Assembly: GCA_013297745.1 (NCBI GenBank)
Contig: JAAFIM010000009.1
Location: 18,479-82,478 of the forward strand
DNA: 64,000 nt
Reading direction: 5' to 3'
Origin: Chitinophagales bacterium
GTDB lineage: Bacteria > Bacteroidota > Bacteroidia > Chitinophagales > Saprospiraceae
Numbering within the stretch: the stretch's first letter is position 1; every line of letters starts with the position of its first letter. Positions 56,943 through 64,000 of the stretch are shown here, in pieces. Below the pieces are notes generated by a model. The model was given only the letters and a program-made list of their open reading frames with translations. It was not told where the DNA came from and ran no database searches. The position numbers and the translations under genes are program-made.

Positions 56943-57758
56943 TTACCAAGACACGCCCACGCCGCCGCCTTGATACCAATGATTTTTGGCTACTTCTTTA
57001 TAAAATAAAAAACGACGATTTTGTTGTCTAGAAAACTCGTGCAGTTTATCAGTAACGTCGCTATTGTCGCCCAAAATATAGGCATTTGCAGCCAACTTAT
57101 CTTTTACCGTTTGATATTCGCGCATTTCGTAGTCGGCGGAATGGTCGCTATCATTGATGAATATATCTATTTTTTCGCCAAATTTTTCTAAGGAATTGAC
57201 AGAATCGCCAAATAAAATTTCGCCTACTTCGCTATAAGGAGCTTGCAATAAATAACCTGCTTTAGGATTAATATCTGTGCCAAAATAACGACCCAAATGT
57301 CCTTCTGATTTGTTTTTGAGCAAAGCAGCAGTCAGCACCACAGCGCCCAAACCTTTATCTACTCCCGTTTCTATTACCGTTTTTGGTTTTAGGGCGCGCA
57401 CCATTGCGTACCAAGCCAATCGTTTGCCAAAACGAATCACACGGTCAGCTTTATAACGCTCTGGATGCTGTTGGGTTAGTTTTTCTATATGTTGGGCTAA
57501 GGCTTGGTCTTGTTCTAGCTCTCGCATATACGCAGCAATTTCTTCAACCGATTTATGGGTTACGACTGCTACAAAATCCACTAAATAAGCTCTTTGATAG
57601 TCGTCCAAATCAAAGGTAAAGTTGGTTGTTTCGCGCGAAGCAAATAACCATTTTAGCATCAACCAGTTGTATGCCCACTGAAAACCAGCCAAAATTTTGA
57701 GCCTGTAAAAAAATAAAATGATTGTACCCAATATAGGTATATTTAAAATTGTTTTCAT
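56943..57758 (-). CDS. Class I SAM methyltransferase
   Basis: 271 residues. N-terminal hydrophobic stretch (about 10-20) may be a weak anchor. The Rossmann-like motif I is VIETGVDKGLGAVVLTAALL (about 134-153), then RYFGTDINPKAGYL and IDIFINDSDHSADYEMREY (about 200-218), typical of the Methyltransf_24 group that includes some sugar- and cephalosporin-type enzymes. The preceding GT4 gene ends 17 nt upstream, so it is in the glycan operon and probably methylates a sugar or lipid-linked glycan, by inference. Confidence 0.85.
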   Translation of the reverse strand: MKTILNIPILGTIILFFYRLKILAGFQWAYNWLMLKWLFASRETTNFTFDLDDYQRAYLVDFVAVVTHKSVEEIAAYMRELEQDQALAQHIEKLTQQHPERYKADRVIRFGKRLAWYAMVRALKPKTVIETGVDKGLGAVVLTAALLKNKSEGHLGRYFGTDINPKAGYLLQAPYSEVGEILFGDSVNSLEKFGEKIDIFINDSDHSADYEMREYQTVKDKLAANAYILGDNSDVTDKLHEFSRQQNRRFLFYKEVAKNHWYQGGGVGVSW

Positions 57759-57775
57759 TTGTTGTTTAAAACTAT

Positions 57776-59023
57776 CTATTTAGACAATGATTGTTGGTAA
57801 ATATGGGTATAAGCCAAATTTATATGCTTGAAATTATAATTTTCTAATACAAAATTTCTTGCTGCTGTTGTTATTTTATCGCTGTTATTGGGGTTTAAAA
57901 TCCAATTTAGCCCATTTTTAAAATCTAAGGCTTGTTGTGGTTCTGCCAAATAGCCCGTTTGTTGGTGGATAATCATTTCTGGTATGCCGCCTATACGAAA
58001 AGCCAACACTGGAGTACCACAAGCCAAACTTTCCATTATGGTGTTGGGCAAATTATCTTCCAAAGAAGGCATAGCAAACACGTCAGCTGCGCTGTAGGCT
58101 CGCACAATTTGTTCAGTTTGGCTAAGTGAGCCCAAATAATGCACAGGCAAAGGCAATTTATCTAAAATATCCGTGTCTATTTTCCCCATAATAAGCAAAG
58201 CCAGTTGGGCGTGGTTTTGTTCTTGTTTTAGCAATTCCAAACTTTTTTGTAGCCATTCAAAACCCTTGCGTTTGTCATTGACATTGGCGGCTACAAACAA
58301 AATTAACTTTTTATCTGTAGGCAAACCCAGTTGTTGTTTGGCTATAGTTTTATCTATAGGTTTGAACAAGTCTGTATCTATGGGATTGGGGATATTGTGA
58401 ATATCGGCGTTTTTGAGTAGAGGGCTTTGACGAGCCAAATCTGCCAACCAAGCGCTACAAGCTACTATATTTAAGTTTTTGAAATGGCTATAAATTTGCC
58501 GTTTTTGTTCAAAAATTTGATTAGAAATATCTTTGGCTTGAGGGTTTTTGGTATAAAAGCAATTGCCGCATTGTTGTAGATAATTTTGACATTCGCTCGC
58601 ATAATGGCAACCGCCAGTAAAAGCCCACATATCGTGCAACGTCCAAACTATAGGTTTGCCCAAAATAGCCAATTGTTTTAGGTTTTCCAAAGATAAAAAA
58701 CCTTGATTTATCCAATGCAAATGAATAATGTCCGCCTCCTGAATGGCTGGGTGTTGGCTAATATCTTTGCCCCAATTGGCTAAAGAAAAAGCAAAACGGA
58801 CTTCTTTATTGGCTTCGTGCTGCCACCAGCGTAGTCGTTCGGCCATAAAATTAAATCGCCAACGCGTATAACTCATTACTGTTTGTATATCTGCTTTTTG
58901 ACTTTTGTTTTCTGCTGTCAAAACACTGACTTGATGCCCACCTGCGCGTAAAGCTGCTGCCAACCGCATACAAGCTATGCCTGCGCCTCCATTGGTGTAA
59001 GTATTGAGTATGGCTATTTTCAT
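57776..59023 (-). CDS. GT4 family glycosyltransferase
   Basis: 415 residues from MKIAILNTYTNGGAGIACMRLAAAL, a GT-B start with the acceptor-side loop. GT4 donor motifs are LILFVAANVNDKRKGFEWLQKSLELL (in part), YSAADVFAMPSLEDNLPNTIMESLACGTPVLAF in part, and RIGGIPEMI, with the catalytic Glu in NTIMESLA. It transfers a sugar from a nucleotide-sugar to a growing LPS or surface glycan. First gene of the glycan operon, with a clear -7 box 24 nt upstream. Confidence 0.93.
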   Translation of the reverse strand: MKIAILNTYTNGGAGIACMRLAAALRAGGHQVSVLTAENKSQKADIQTVMSYTRWRFNFMAERLRWWQHEANKEVRFAFSLANWGKDISQHPAIQEADIIHLHWINQGFLSLENLKQLAILGKPIVWTLHDMWAFTGGCHYASECQNYLQQCGNCFYTKNPQAKDISNQIFEQKRQIYSHFKNLNIVACSAWLADLARQSPLLKNADIHNIPNPIDTDLFKPIDKTIAKQQLGLPTDKKLILFVAANVNDKRKGFEWLQKSLELLKQEQNHAQLALLIMGKIDTDILDKLPLPVHYLGSLSQTEQIVRAYSAADVFAMPSLEDNLPNTIMESLACGTPVLAFRIGGIPEMIIHQQTGYLAEPQQALDFKNGLNWILNPNNSDKITTAARNFVLENYNFKHINLAYTHIYQQSLSK

Positions 59024-59046
59024 AAGTATGGAATACAATTAAGCCG

Positions 59047-59054
59047 CAAAAGTA
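59047..59054 (-). promoter_or_regulatory. -7 box of the glycan operon
   Basis: TACTTTTG on the minus strand, 24 nt upstream of the GT4 start. Confidence 0.55.
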
Positions 59055-59128
59055 GCTATTTTTGCTAATAAAGTAACTTTTTTAAAAAATTTGTAGCGCT
59101 AATTCTATATTTTGAAATAAAATAGCAT

Positions 59129-59165
59129 AAAAAAAAGCAGCCTTTACAGTTCGTAAAAGTTGCTT
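59129..59165 (-). terminator. Terminator after the 59318 lipoprotein transcript
   Basis: Minus-strand AAGCAACTTTTAC / GTAAAGGCTGCTT with one mismatch and a run of T. Confidence 0.65.
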
Positions 59166-59305
59166 GGTGTCTTATTTTCAGTTAGAAAGTACAGGCATAT
59201 CAACAGTATCAGCGAAATTATAACTAAGTCGGCTTGGACTGTGTTAATAGCTCTCAAATCAATAGCTTTTTTAAAAATTTGGCTTTTGATTTTTACTTTT
59301 TTCAT
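59144..59305 (-). CDS. Possible 53-residue membrane peptide
   Basis: A short frame starting MKKVKIKSQIFKKA, basic, then a hydrophobic span VIISLILLICLYFL at about 29-42 and a short tail TENKTPSNFYEL. It lies 12 nt downstream of the lipoprotein gene on the same strand, and its stop falls in the left arm of the terminator hairpin. A positively charged start and single span fit a small inner-membrane protein; the reading frame could still be chance. Confidence 0.4.
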   Translation of the reverse strand: MKKVKIKSQIFKKAIDLRAINTVQADLVIISLILLICLYFLTENKTPSNFYEL

Positions 59306-59317
59306 AAAAGACATTAG

Positions 59318-59659
59318 CTAATCTTTAGCAAGGGTAAAACTTTCAGTTGAATTATCTTCTTCTATTTCTTGTACTTGCCAATTTTCATCCCAATTTATAT
59401 ATTTAGCACTACGACACAGACAAAACTCACCAACATTTTCTACAGAGTCCCGTTTATAAATCCAAATAGGTGGCATCATTAAGTCTAATGTATCCAATGG
59501 TTTTAGGCGGCGGCTGGGTTCTCCCAATATATTTTTAACCGTTTGGCTATCCATTCCTATTCTTATAGAATACCAACGCGCATATGAATATCTAGCTGGG
59601 CAAACACAATCCACACAACTAATAAAGGATAAAATGATTAAATAGATGAGATATTTCAT
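59318..59659 (-). CDS. Putative lipoprotein with SmpA/BamE-like motif
   Basis: 113 residues. MKYLIYLIILSFISC is a lipoprotein signal with Cys15, followed by several cysteines (VDCVCPARY, FCLCRSAK). The segment IGMDSQTVKNILGEPSRR (about 34-51) matches the SmpA/OmlA-type GM-T-V-LG-P motif seen in BamE-like proteins, which assist outer-membrane protein assembly. The Cys content and short length differ from classical BamE, so the similarity may be only to that subdomain. Preceded by the triple-hairpin repeat. Confidence 0.7.
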   Translation of the reverse strand: MKYLIYLIILSFISCVDCVCPARYSYARWYSIRIGMDSQTVKNILGEPSRRLKPLDTLDLMMPPIWIYKRDSVENVGEFCLCRSAKYINWDENWQVQEIEEDNSTESFTLAKD

Positions 59660-59670
59660 ATCTTAGCTTG

Positions 59671-59742
59671 AACCCTTTCAGGGTTCATATTTGCCAACCC
59701 CGAAGGGGTTGAACGGCAATTGCCCCGTGTGAAACACGGGGT
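59671..59742. repeat. Triple-hairpin repeat
   Basis: Three consecutive hairpins: GAACCCT / AGGGTTC (59671-59687), AACCCC / GGGGTT with loop GAA (59697-59711) and CCCCGTGT / CACGGGG (59724-59742). Higher GC than its surroundings; similar hairpin clusters are dispersed in Bacteroidota genomes. No coding function. Confidence 0.75.
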
Positions 59743-59820
59743 TTATAAGAAAAAAATTAAAAATATCGTTGCAAAGGTGTAAGTTTTTAATCACCAATAA
59801 ATTATTCCTGATGCTTACTG

Positions 59821-62800
59821 TTAAAAATCTGTGCCTAATCCCAAATGTACATTTGGCACTTGTATTAAGCCAGTTTCTATACCAAAACCTACGTCTATTC
59901 TCAATAAATGTCCAGATATCATAGTGCGTATCCCTGTGCCAAAAGCCATAACTATAGGTTGGCGATAGTACTCGACGCGCACCCGAATAGGAGAAACAGC
60001 TGTGCCTGAACCTCTATCTATAATGCTGGTATTTAACGGATTGTCTTTGGAGAAAGGCGATGAACCGTGCCAAGCTGTGCCTATATCAAAAAAGGGTATA
60101 ATTTGTAAAGTACGCAAAAAATTAGAGCGTGTTCTACCTGCCAAATAACGAATGACTGGTATGCGCAATTCAGCGTTGATGACCATAAATGAACTTCCAT
60201 TTCTGATGTTATTGGCAAAACCACGCAAAGGCGCTGCCAAAGTCTGATAGGCAAATTCGCCAGTTTGGGGCAAAGGTATGTTGTCGTTTGTTTGGGCAAA
60301 AATTCCATTTTCTATCCCACCAAGCGAGTATAATAGTTTTTGTTGCCCTAACGAAGTCGCTCCTGCTGCACGCACAGCGAAAATTGTTTTGTTGTCCAAA
60401 GAAAAATATCGTCTGTAGTCAAAACCTATACTGCTGGTTATCCCGCCAGAAAAATCAAAACGAAAATCGGGATTGGTTGTTATCTCAAAAGGCTTGAAAA
60501 TATCCAAATAAGCTTTAAAACGAGTACCTTTTCTCAAGTTTAGGGACATTTCTACTGTGTTGTCAAATACATATTCGCCTCTAAACCAAGCTTTTGTACG
60601 GGTCAAAACAGGAACCAATAAACTATTAATTTCTTGCGCTATAATGGCTACTCGGTCATTTTGTATAGTGGCTTGCCCACGCACAGAACGATAACGGTCA
60701 ATGGGATATTTCAGCTCGAATTGGGCAAGATATTTCAAATTTCTACCCTTGACGGGCAAAGTAGTGCCGTTGGAAGTATCCACCAAATTGAAATCATCCA
60801 CACGGCTGCGGCGATAAAATGAGTATTTTTTATCTAACTTACCTTTTCTGTCGTCCAACACAAAATAACAATCAAAACCATTGAAAGTCAAGGGAATACG
60901 CACACCAATTTCTATCCTGTAGTTTTCAAAAATATCTGAAAAATTGACTTTACTCAACAAGCTCAAAGGTGTAAATCTGTATCTATTGTTGAGATATAAA
61001 TCCAAACCACCAAATAAAGGGGTATTATCCACCTGAAATGCAAATCCATCAGCTCTAAATAAATTGCGATACAATATCTTTTGTTGGCTGTCGTATTTAT
61101 GAAATTTCAATCTTTTGTCATCTGCAACTATGGGTATAGGTTTTTCTTTGGGTGCTTCTTGATTAATGTTTCCATTTTCACCTTCCACCAAAATTGTAGG
61201 TTGGGGTTTATTGTTGGGCGGCAAACTGTCTTTAATCGTGGCTTTGGGTTTTTCTACCTCGCCAAACTCGCTTTGAAATAAATAATTATCAATATCAATG
61301 CGAGAAGTATCAACTATATTTTCGGGTTTTTTGCTGCTGGTATCGGGTTCATTTTCCAATTTTTGGGGTTCTTTGTCGTTGCGATTTTGGTTATTGTCTA
61401 ACCTTTCGTTATTGCGTTGGGTTTGTATGTTAAAGTAATCATTAAAATACATTCTATACTTGCTGATGGCTGGGGTTTCTTTTCTATCATTGGCAAAATC
61501 GCGTACGAAAATTCTAAAAGCATCTTCATAAAATATCAAATCTAAAATTTTATTGCTTGTAGCAGAATAACTGTGTTCCAAAATTGAGCGGCTGTAGTCT
61601 GTATTGGCTTCAGATTTGCCCACATATTTATAAACAGCCACGCGATATTGGCTATCTACTTGGGTTTCGTCCAAACCAATTTTCGCGCTGTCTTGGTGGA
61701 AAGTGAGGCTGGTTTTATTTTTTAGCACAAAAACTTCGTTATAATAATCTACCAAAGTGTCCAAACCGCCCACGTATCGGTTCAAAATTCCGCTTTCGTT
61801 GCTGATAAATCCAAAACTATTGCCATTGAAAGCAAGCGGGGCAGTTTCTTCTACATAGCGGGTGTTGGTTAGGCGAATTAAAGGCAATTTTTTGTCGGTA
61901 TTGAGAAAAAACAAGTCAGTTTTGCGGTTGTTGTCCACAAACTTAACTGGAGTGGGGTTCAAATTGTTGTTGTTGCGGGTAGAAGTGAACAAAATCCCAT
62001 TCGCGCCGCCCAATTTGGCTGTAGCAACTTCCACGTCGTCCCACAAATCGTTAGTTAGCGCTTGGGTTTTGCCCGTCTGGGTGTTGATAAGATACACATC
62101 AGAACGACCTTCTTGAGTAGCTGTTGTTACGATTTCTTGGTTGTTGAACGCGTCCATTGAATGGATAGATTCCAAACCTTTGATATTAACTTTGCGCCCA
62201 ATTTTCTTATCAGATAGGTTATAAACGTATAATTGCAGTTGGTTTTTATCGTTGTTGCTGAAAATAAGCGTTGTGCTATTTTGCGAAAAAGCAATTCTTG
62301 GATAATCGGGAACTGTATTGTTGGCTAAATCTTTTAACCCTGTTTGCCAAATAATGCTGGCTTTGTTGTCGGCTATATGATGCAACCAAATATATTGTTG
62401 TCCTTGATATTGGCTAACATAAGCGGCGTGTTTGCCGTCGGGGCTGATGCGGGTTTGGCCTACTACGGCTTTATGTTTGGTATCTACGGTTAGTTCGCCT
62501 TTGCTCGGAATTTTGCGATTTTCATTATCTGCGTTATATCGTTTTTGATAAAATTCAAACCACTCAGCAGCCACAGCGTAAAAACTTGTACCAAATACAT
62601 AAGTGAATCCCGTTTCTGCGCTTCTGTATGTACGCGACAAATATACCAAATTAGACACAGCACTTGAACCGCTTTTTTGACTAATATAATGAAACATAGA
62701 TTGCCCCGCCAAAGTAGGTTTGTACTTGGATAATTCTATAAAATCGCCATATTTTCCCCCCAAAAAGGCTTCGCGCAAAGCATCGTCTTTTTCTTCGTTC

Positions 62801-63351
62801 CATTCTTCTGTAGCATAAGCGATTATACCTTCAGTAAACCAAATTGGCAATTGTAATAAAACCGCATTTTGTACAATTTCTTGCAAATTGCCCCCATAAA
62901 TCATTCTATTGACCAAAGCCCTTGCTGTGCCTGTTCTTACTTGCTCGCGTAGATGCGAGTGGCTTCCATTAAAATAAGTTAGAATTTTATGCGAAAATAA
63001 TTTATTGGTATTGCCATTATTGACGATTTGGGTATACAGTCCTATATTATTTTGCAAATAATCGCTATAGTCTGCATAAATGATAATTTCTATCTTATTG
63101 CGGGTGTCGTATTCCAATATAGATTTTAATTCAGTATAATCTTCTTCGGCAGTTTCTACCACATATTGAGCCATTTCTTCCAACTCTTCGGGAAAAGAAA
63201 TCGCAAAATGGGGCGATTCGTAACGATACCATTTATAACTTTCGTGTTGTAGCCTATTTTGTCCAAAGTTGGTATTGACCAATTGGGCTTGGGCTTGACT
63301 GCCTATAGCAAGTGCGCAAATCGCGGATAAACAGATATTTTTTATGTTCAT
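59821..63351 (-). CDS. Giant TolB-propeller/outer-membrane protein with pseudo-metallopeptidase domain
   Basis: 1176 residues. Signal peptide MNIKNICLSAICALAIGSQAQAQ. Residues about 38-265 resemble gluzincin (peptidase MA-like) domains: SPHFAISFPEELEEMAQYV opens it and PIWFTEGIIAYATEEW closes it, but the HExxH helix reads HLREQVRTGTARALV, so the zinc ligands are lost. TolB/PD40-like propeller repeats follow (about 285-560: RISPDGKHAAYVSQYQGQQYIWLHH, AFSQNSTTLIFSNNDKNQLQLYVYNLSD), then a Lys/Asn/Pro-rich linker (about 640-750) and a C-terminal outer-membrane barrel (about 790-1176) ending LGLGTDF. Function unknown; the design suggests a surface binding or assembly role. Confidence 0.87.
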   Translation of the reverse strand: MNIKNICLSAICALAIGSQAQAQLVNTNFGQNRLQHESYKWYRYESPHFAISFPEELEEMAQYVVETAEEDYTELKSILEYDTRNKIEIIIYADYSDYLQNNIGLYTQIVNNGNTNKLFSHKILTYFNGSHSHLREQVRTGTARALVNRMIYGGNLQEIVQNAVLLQLPIWFTEGIIAYATEEWNEEKDDALREAFLGGKYGDFIELSKYKPTLAGQSMFHYISQKSGSSAVSNLVYLSRTYRSAETGFTYVFGTSFYAVAAEWFEFYQKRYNADNENRKIPSKGELTVDTKHKAVVGQTRISPDGKHAAYVSQYQGQQYIWLHHIADNKASIIWQTGLKDLANNTVPDYPRIAFSQNSTTLIFSNNDKNQLQLYVYNLSDKKIGRKVNIKGLESIHSMDAFNNQEIVTTATQEGRSDVYLINTQTGKTQALTNDLWDDVEVATAKLGGANGILFTSTRNNNNLNPTPVKFVDNNRKTDLFFLNTDKKLPLIRLTNTRYVEETAPLAFNGNSFGFISNESGILNRYVGGLDTLVDYYNEVFVLKNKTSLTFHQDSAKIGLDETQVDSQYRVAVYKYVGKSEANTDYSRSILEHSYSATSNKILDLIFYEDAFRIFVRDFANDRKETPAISKYRMYFNDYFNIQTQRNNERLDNNQNRNDKEPQKLENEPDTSSKKPENIVDTSRIDIDNYLFQSEFGEVEKPKATIKDSLPPNNKPQPTILVEGENGNINQEAPKEKPIPIVADDKRLKFHKYDSQQKILYRNLFRADGFAFQVDNTPLFGGLDLYLNNRYRFTPLSLLSKVNFSDIFENYRIEIGVRIPLTFNGFDCYFVLDDRKGKLDKKYSFYRRSRVDDFNLVDTSNGTTLPVKGRNLKYLAQFELKYPIDRYRSVRGQATIQNDRVAIIAQEINSLLVPVLTRTKAWFRGEYVFDNTVEMSLNLRKGTRFKAYLDIFKPFEITTNPDFRFDFSGGITSSIGFDYRRYFSLDNKTIFAVRAAGATSLGQQKLLYSLGGIENGIFAQTNDNIPLPQTGEFAYQTLAAPLRGFANNIRNGSSFMVINAELRIPVIRYLAGRTRSNFLRTLQIIPFFDIGTAWHGSSPFSKDNPLNTSIIDRGSGTAVSPIRVRVEYYRQPIVMAFGTGIRTMISGHLLRIDVGFGIETGLIQVPNVHLGLGTDF

Positions 63352-63377
63352 AATATATTTTGCTTGGTTTAATGCTG

Positions 63378-63385
63378 CAAAAGTA
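63378..63385 (-). promoter_or_regulatory. -7 box of the giant TolB/OMP gene
   Basis: TACTTTTG on the minus strand, 27 nt upstream of the start. Confidence 0.55.
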
Positions 63386-63460
63386 AGTAAAAGATGCTTA
63401 TTTTTTTGATAAAAACGCGAAAAACAAAACTAAAAACGCAAAAAAAATTATTTTAGTTGA

Positions 63461-63492
63461 AAAAAAAAGCCCTTTCGCAAAGAAAGAGCTTG
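63461..63492 (-). terminator. Terminator after the 63516 gene
   Basis: Minus-strand AAGCTCTTTC / GAAAGGGCTT followed by a long T run. Confidence 0.7.
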
Positions 63493-63515
63493 GAAAGTGT
63501 CCAAATAATGGAAAA

Positions 63516-63860
63516 TTACTTTGATTGCTTGTATTTTTCTACAGCTACAGCACAAAATTCTAATCTGTATTTTTGAGCTTCTTTTGAAAAAAATTCATAC
63601 TCTTCTATAGTTAAAGCTTGTATTTTTTTCGCAAAAGGCTGCGTACATTCGGCTATTTGTGCTATGGCAAATTTACCATTTTCTTTATATTCTTCAATGG
63701 TTAGTTTCTTTTCTCCCAATTCTTCTGATAGGGAAAAAAGTAAATGAATGTGCGGACATTCGCAATAGGCTTGAGCATTTTCTTTCGCCAATTTGCTGAT
63801 TTCTGCATTTGTTTGCTCGTCTTGGGCGAAAACGGCCGTGGCGCAGCAAAGGGAAATCAA
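63516..63860 (-). CDS. Small secreted hypothetical protein
   Basis: 114 residues. The start MISLCCATAVFAQ is a short signal-like segment ending in a plausible cleavage site; a longer signal could begin upstream, but no other start is in frame nearby. The mature part is Glu/Lys-rich and helical (ISKLAKENAQAYCEC ... LSEELGEKKLTIEEYKENGKF), with three cysteines (YCECPH, AECTQPF, EFCAVA). No family recognised. Its upstream end meets the type B element. Confidence 0.62.
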   Translation of the reverse strand: MISLCCATAVFAQDEQTNAEISKLAKENAQAYCECPHIHLLFSLSEELGEKKLTIEEYKENGKFAIAQIAECTQPFAKKIQALTIEEYEFFSKEAQKYRLEFCAVAVEKYKQSK

Positions 63861-63875
63861 TAAAAATATAATTTT

Positions 63876-64000
63876 ATACTGAATTTAAAAAGTGAGTGTG
63901 TAATAAGAGCTATTAAGCACTATAATTATAAAAATAATGTGTTTTTCGTTATAAAAATAAGCGAGAGCGTGGGGTTTTATACCCCACGCGGTGAAACATC
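63876..64000. mobile_element. Palindromic MITE-like element, type B (partial, cut by edge)
   Basis: Left end of the same element as 27352-27667: GAATTTAAAAA, GTGTGTAATAAGAGC and the GCGTGGGGTTTTATACCCC hairpin are shared; this copy carries an extra stretch of about 22 bp (TGTGTTTTTCGTTATAAAAA) before the hairpin. It continues past the window. Confidence 0.85.

Overview
This is a chromosomal window from an AT-rich Bacteroidota bacterium, most likely a Cytophagia, Chitinophagia or Saprospiria-type lineage. The evidence is C-terminal type IX secretion (T9SS) sorting domains on three proteins, a TonB-dependent receptor with a carboxypeptidase-like N-terminal domain, DUF4294, DUF5686 and MbnP family proteins, many lipoproteins with short lipoboxes, starts without Shine-Dalgarno sequences, and repeated Bacteroidota-type promoters (TTG about 20 nt upstream of TAnnTTTG). 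No exact genus can be read from the sequence.

Layout. 0-11 kb is mostly housekeeping: lutB (cut by the left edge), tRNA-Asn, a PfkB sugar kinase, a TonB-C-terminal-domain protein, a DinB-like protein, a PD40/TPR protein, lutC, pheS and ridA. 11-24 kb holds a MbnP/MauG-like diheme peroxidase pair, a secreted YHYH-domain protein, a DOPA-dioxygenase-type enzyme, an SDR, a GbsR-type regulator, valS, an enoyl-CoA hydratase and a sensor histidine kinase. 24-34 kb is dominated by cell-envelope proteins (TonB receptor, DUF4294, DUF5686) plus a radical-SAM/SPASM enzyme. 34.3-36.5 kb is a compact type II restriction-modification locus (DNA methyltransferase, HNH endonuclease, small XRE regulator). 37-44 kb holds an amidohydrolase, a WecA-like transferase, RecX, two tandemly duplicated gene pairs and an OmpR-type response regulator.

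44-50 kb is an accessory island: Crp/Fnr regulator, AhpD-like protein, AlkB-like dioxygenase, a NYN+LOTUS protein, a perfect 28-bp palindrome, nine 22-bp tandem repeats and a broken REP-associated transposase, a Fic AMP-transferase with a built-in inhibitory motif, and a PIN nuclease fused to a PD-(D/E)XK-like nuclease domain. Three genes of this island (AlkB-like, NYN-LOTUS, PIN fusion) share one distinctive promoter layout, TTTGG-N3-TTTGG-N11-TAnnTTTTG, with 5' leaders of nearly equal length, so they may be co-regulated. 50-64 kb holds a coiled-coil protein, two large T9SS paralogues, a three-gene glycan cluster (GT4 glycosyltransferase, methyltransferase, heptose-7-phosphate kinase) and a very large TolB-propeller/outer-membrane protein whose N-terminal metallopeptidase-like domain has lost its HExxH motif.

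Mobile or repetitive DNA is abundant in the gaps: two types of palindromic MITE-like elements (4.2 kb; 27.4 kb and the right edge), a dispersed repeat at 12.8 and 30.3 kb, a triple-hairpin repeat at 59.7 kb and an in-phase 49-bp direct repeat at 2.4 kb. No CRISPR array, rRNA, prophage or intact insertion sequence was seen.
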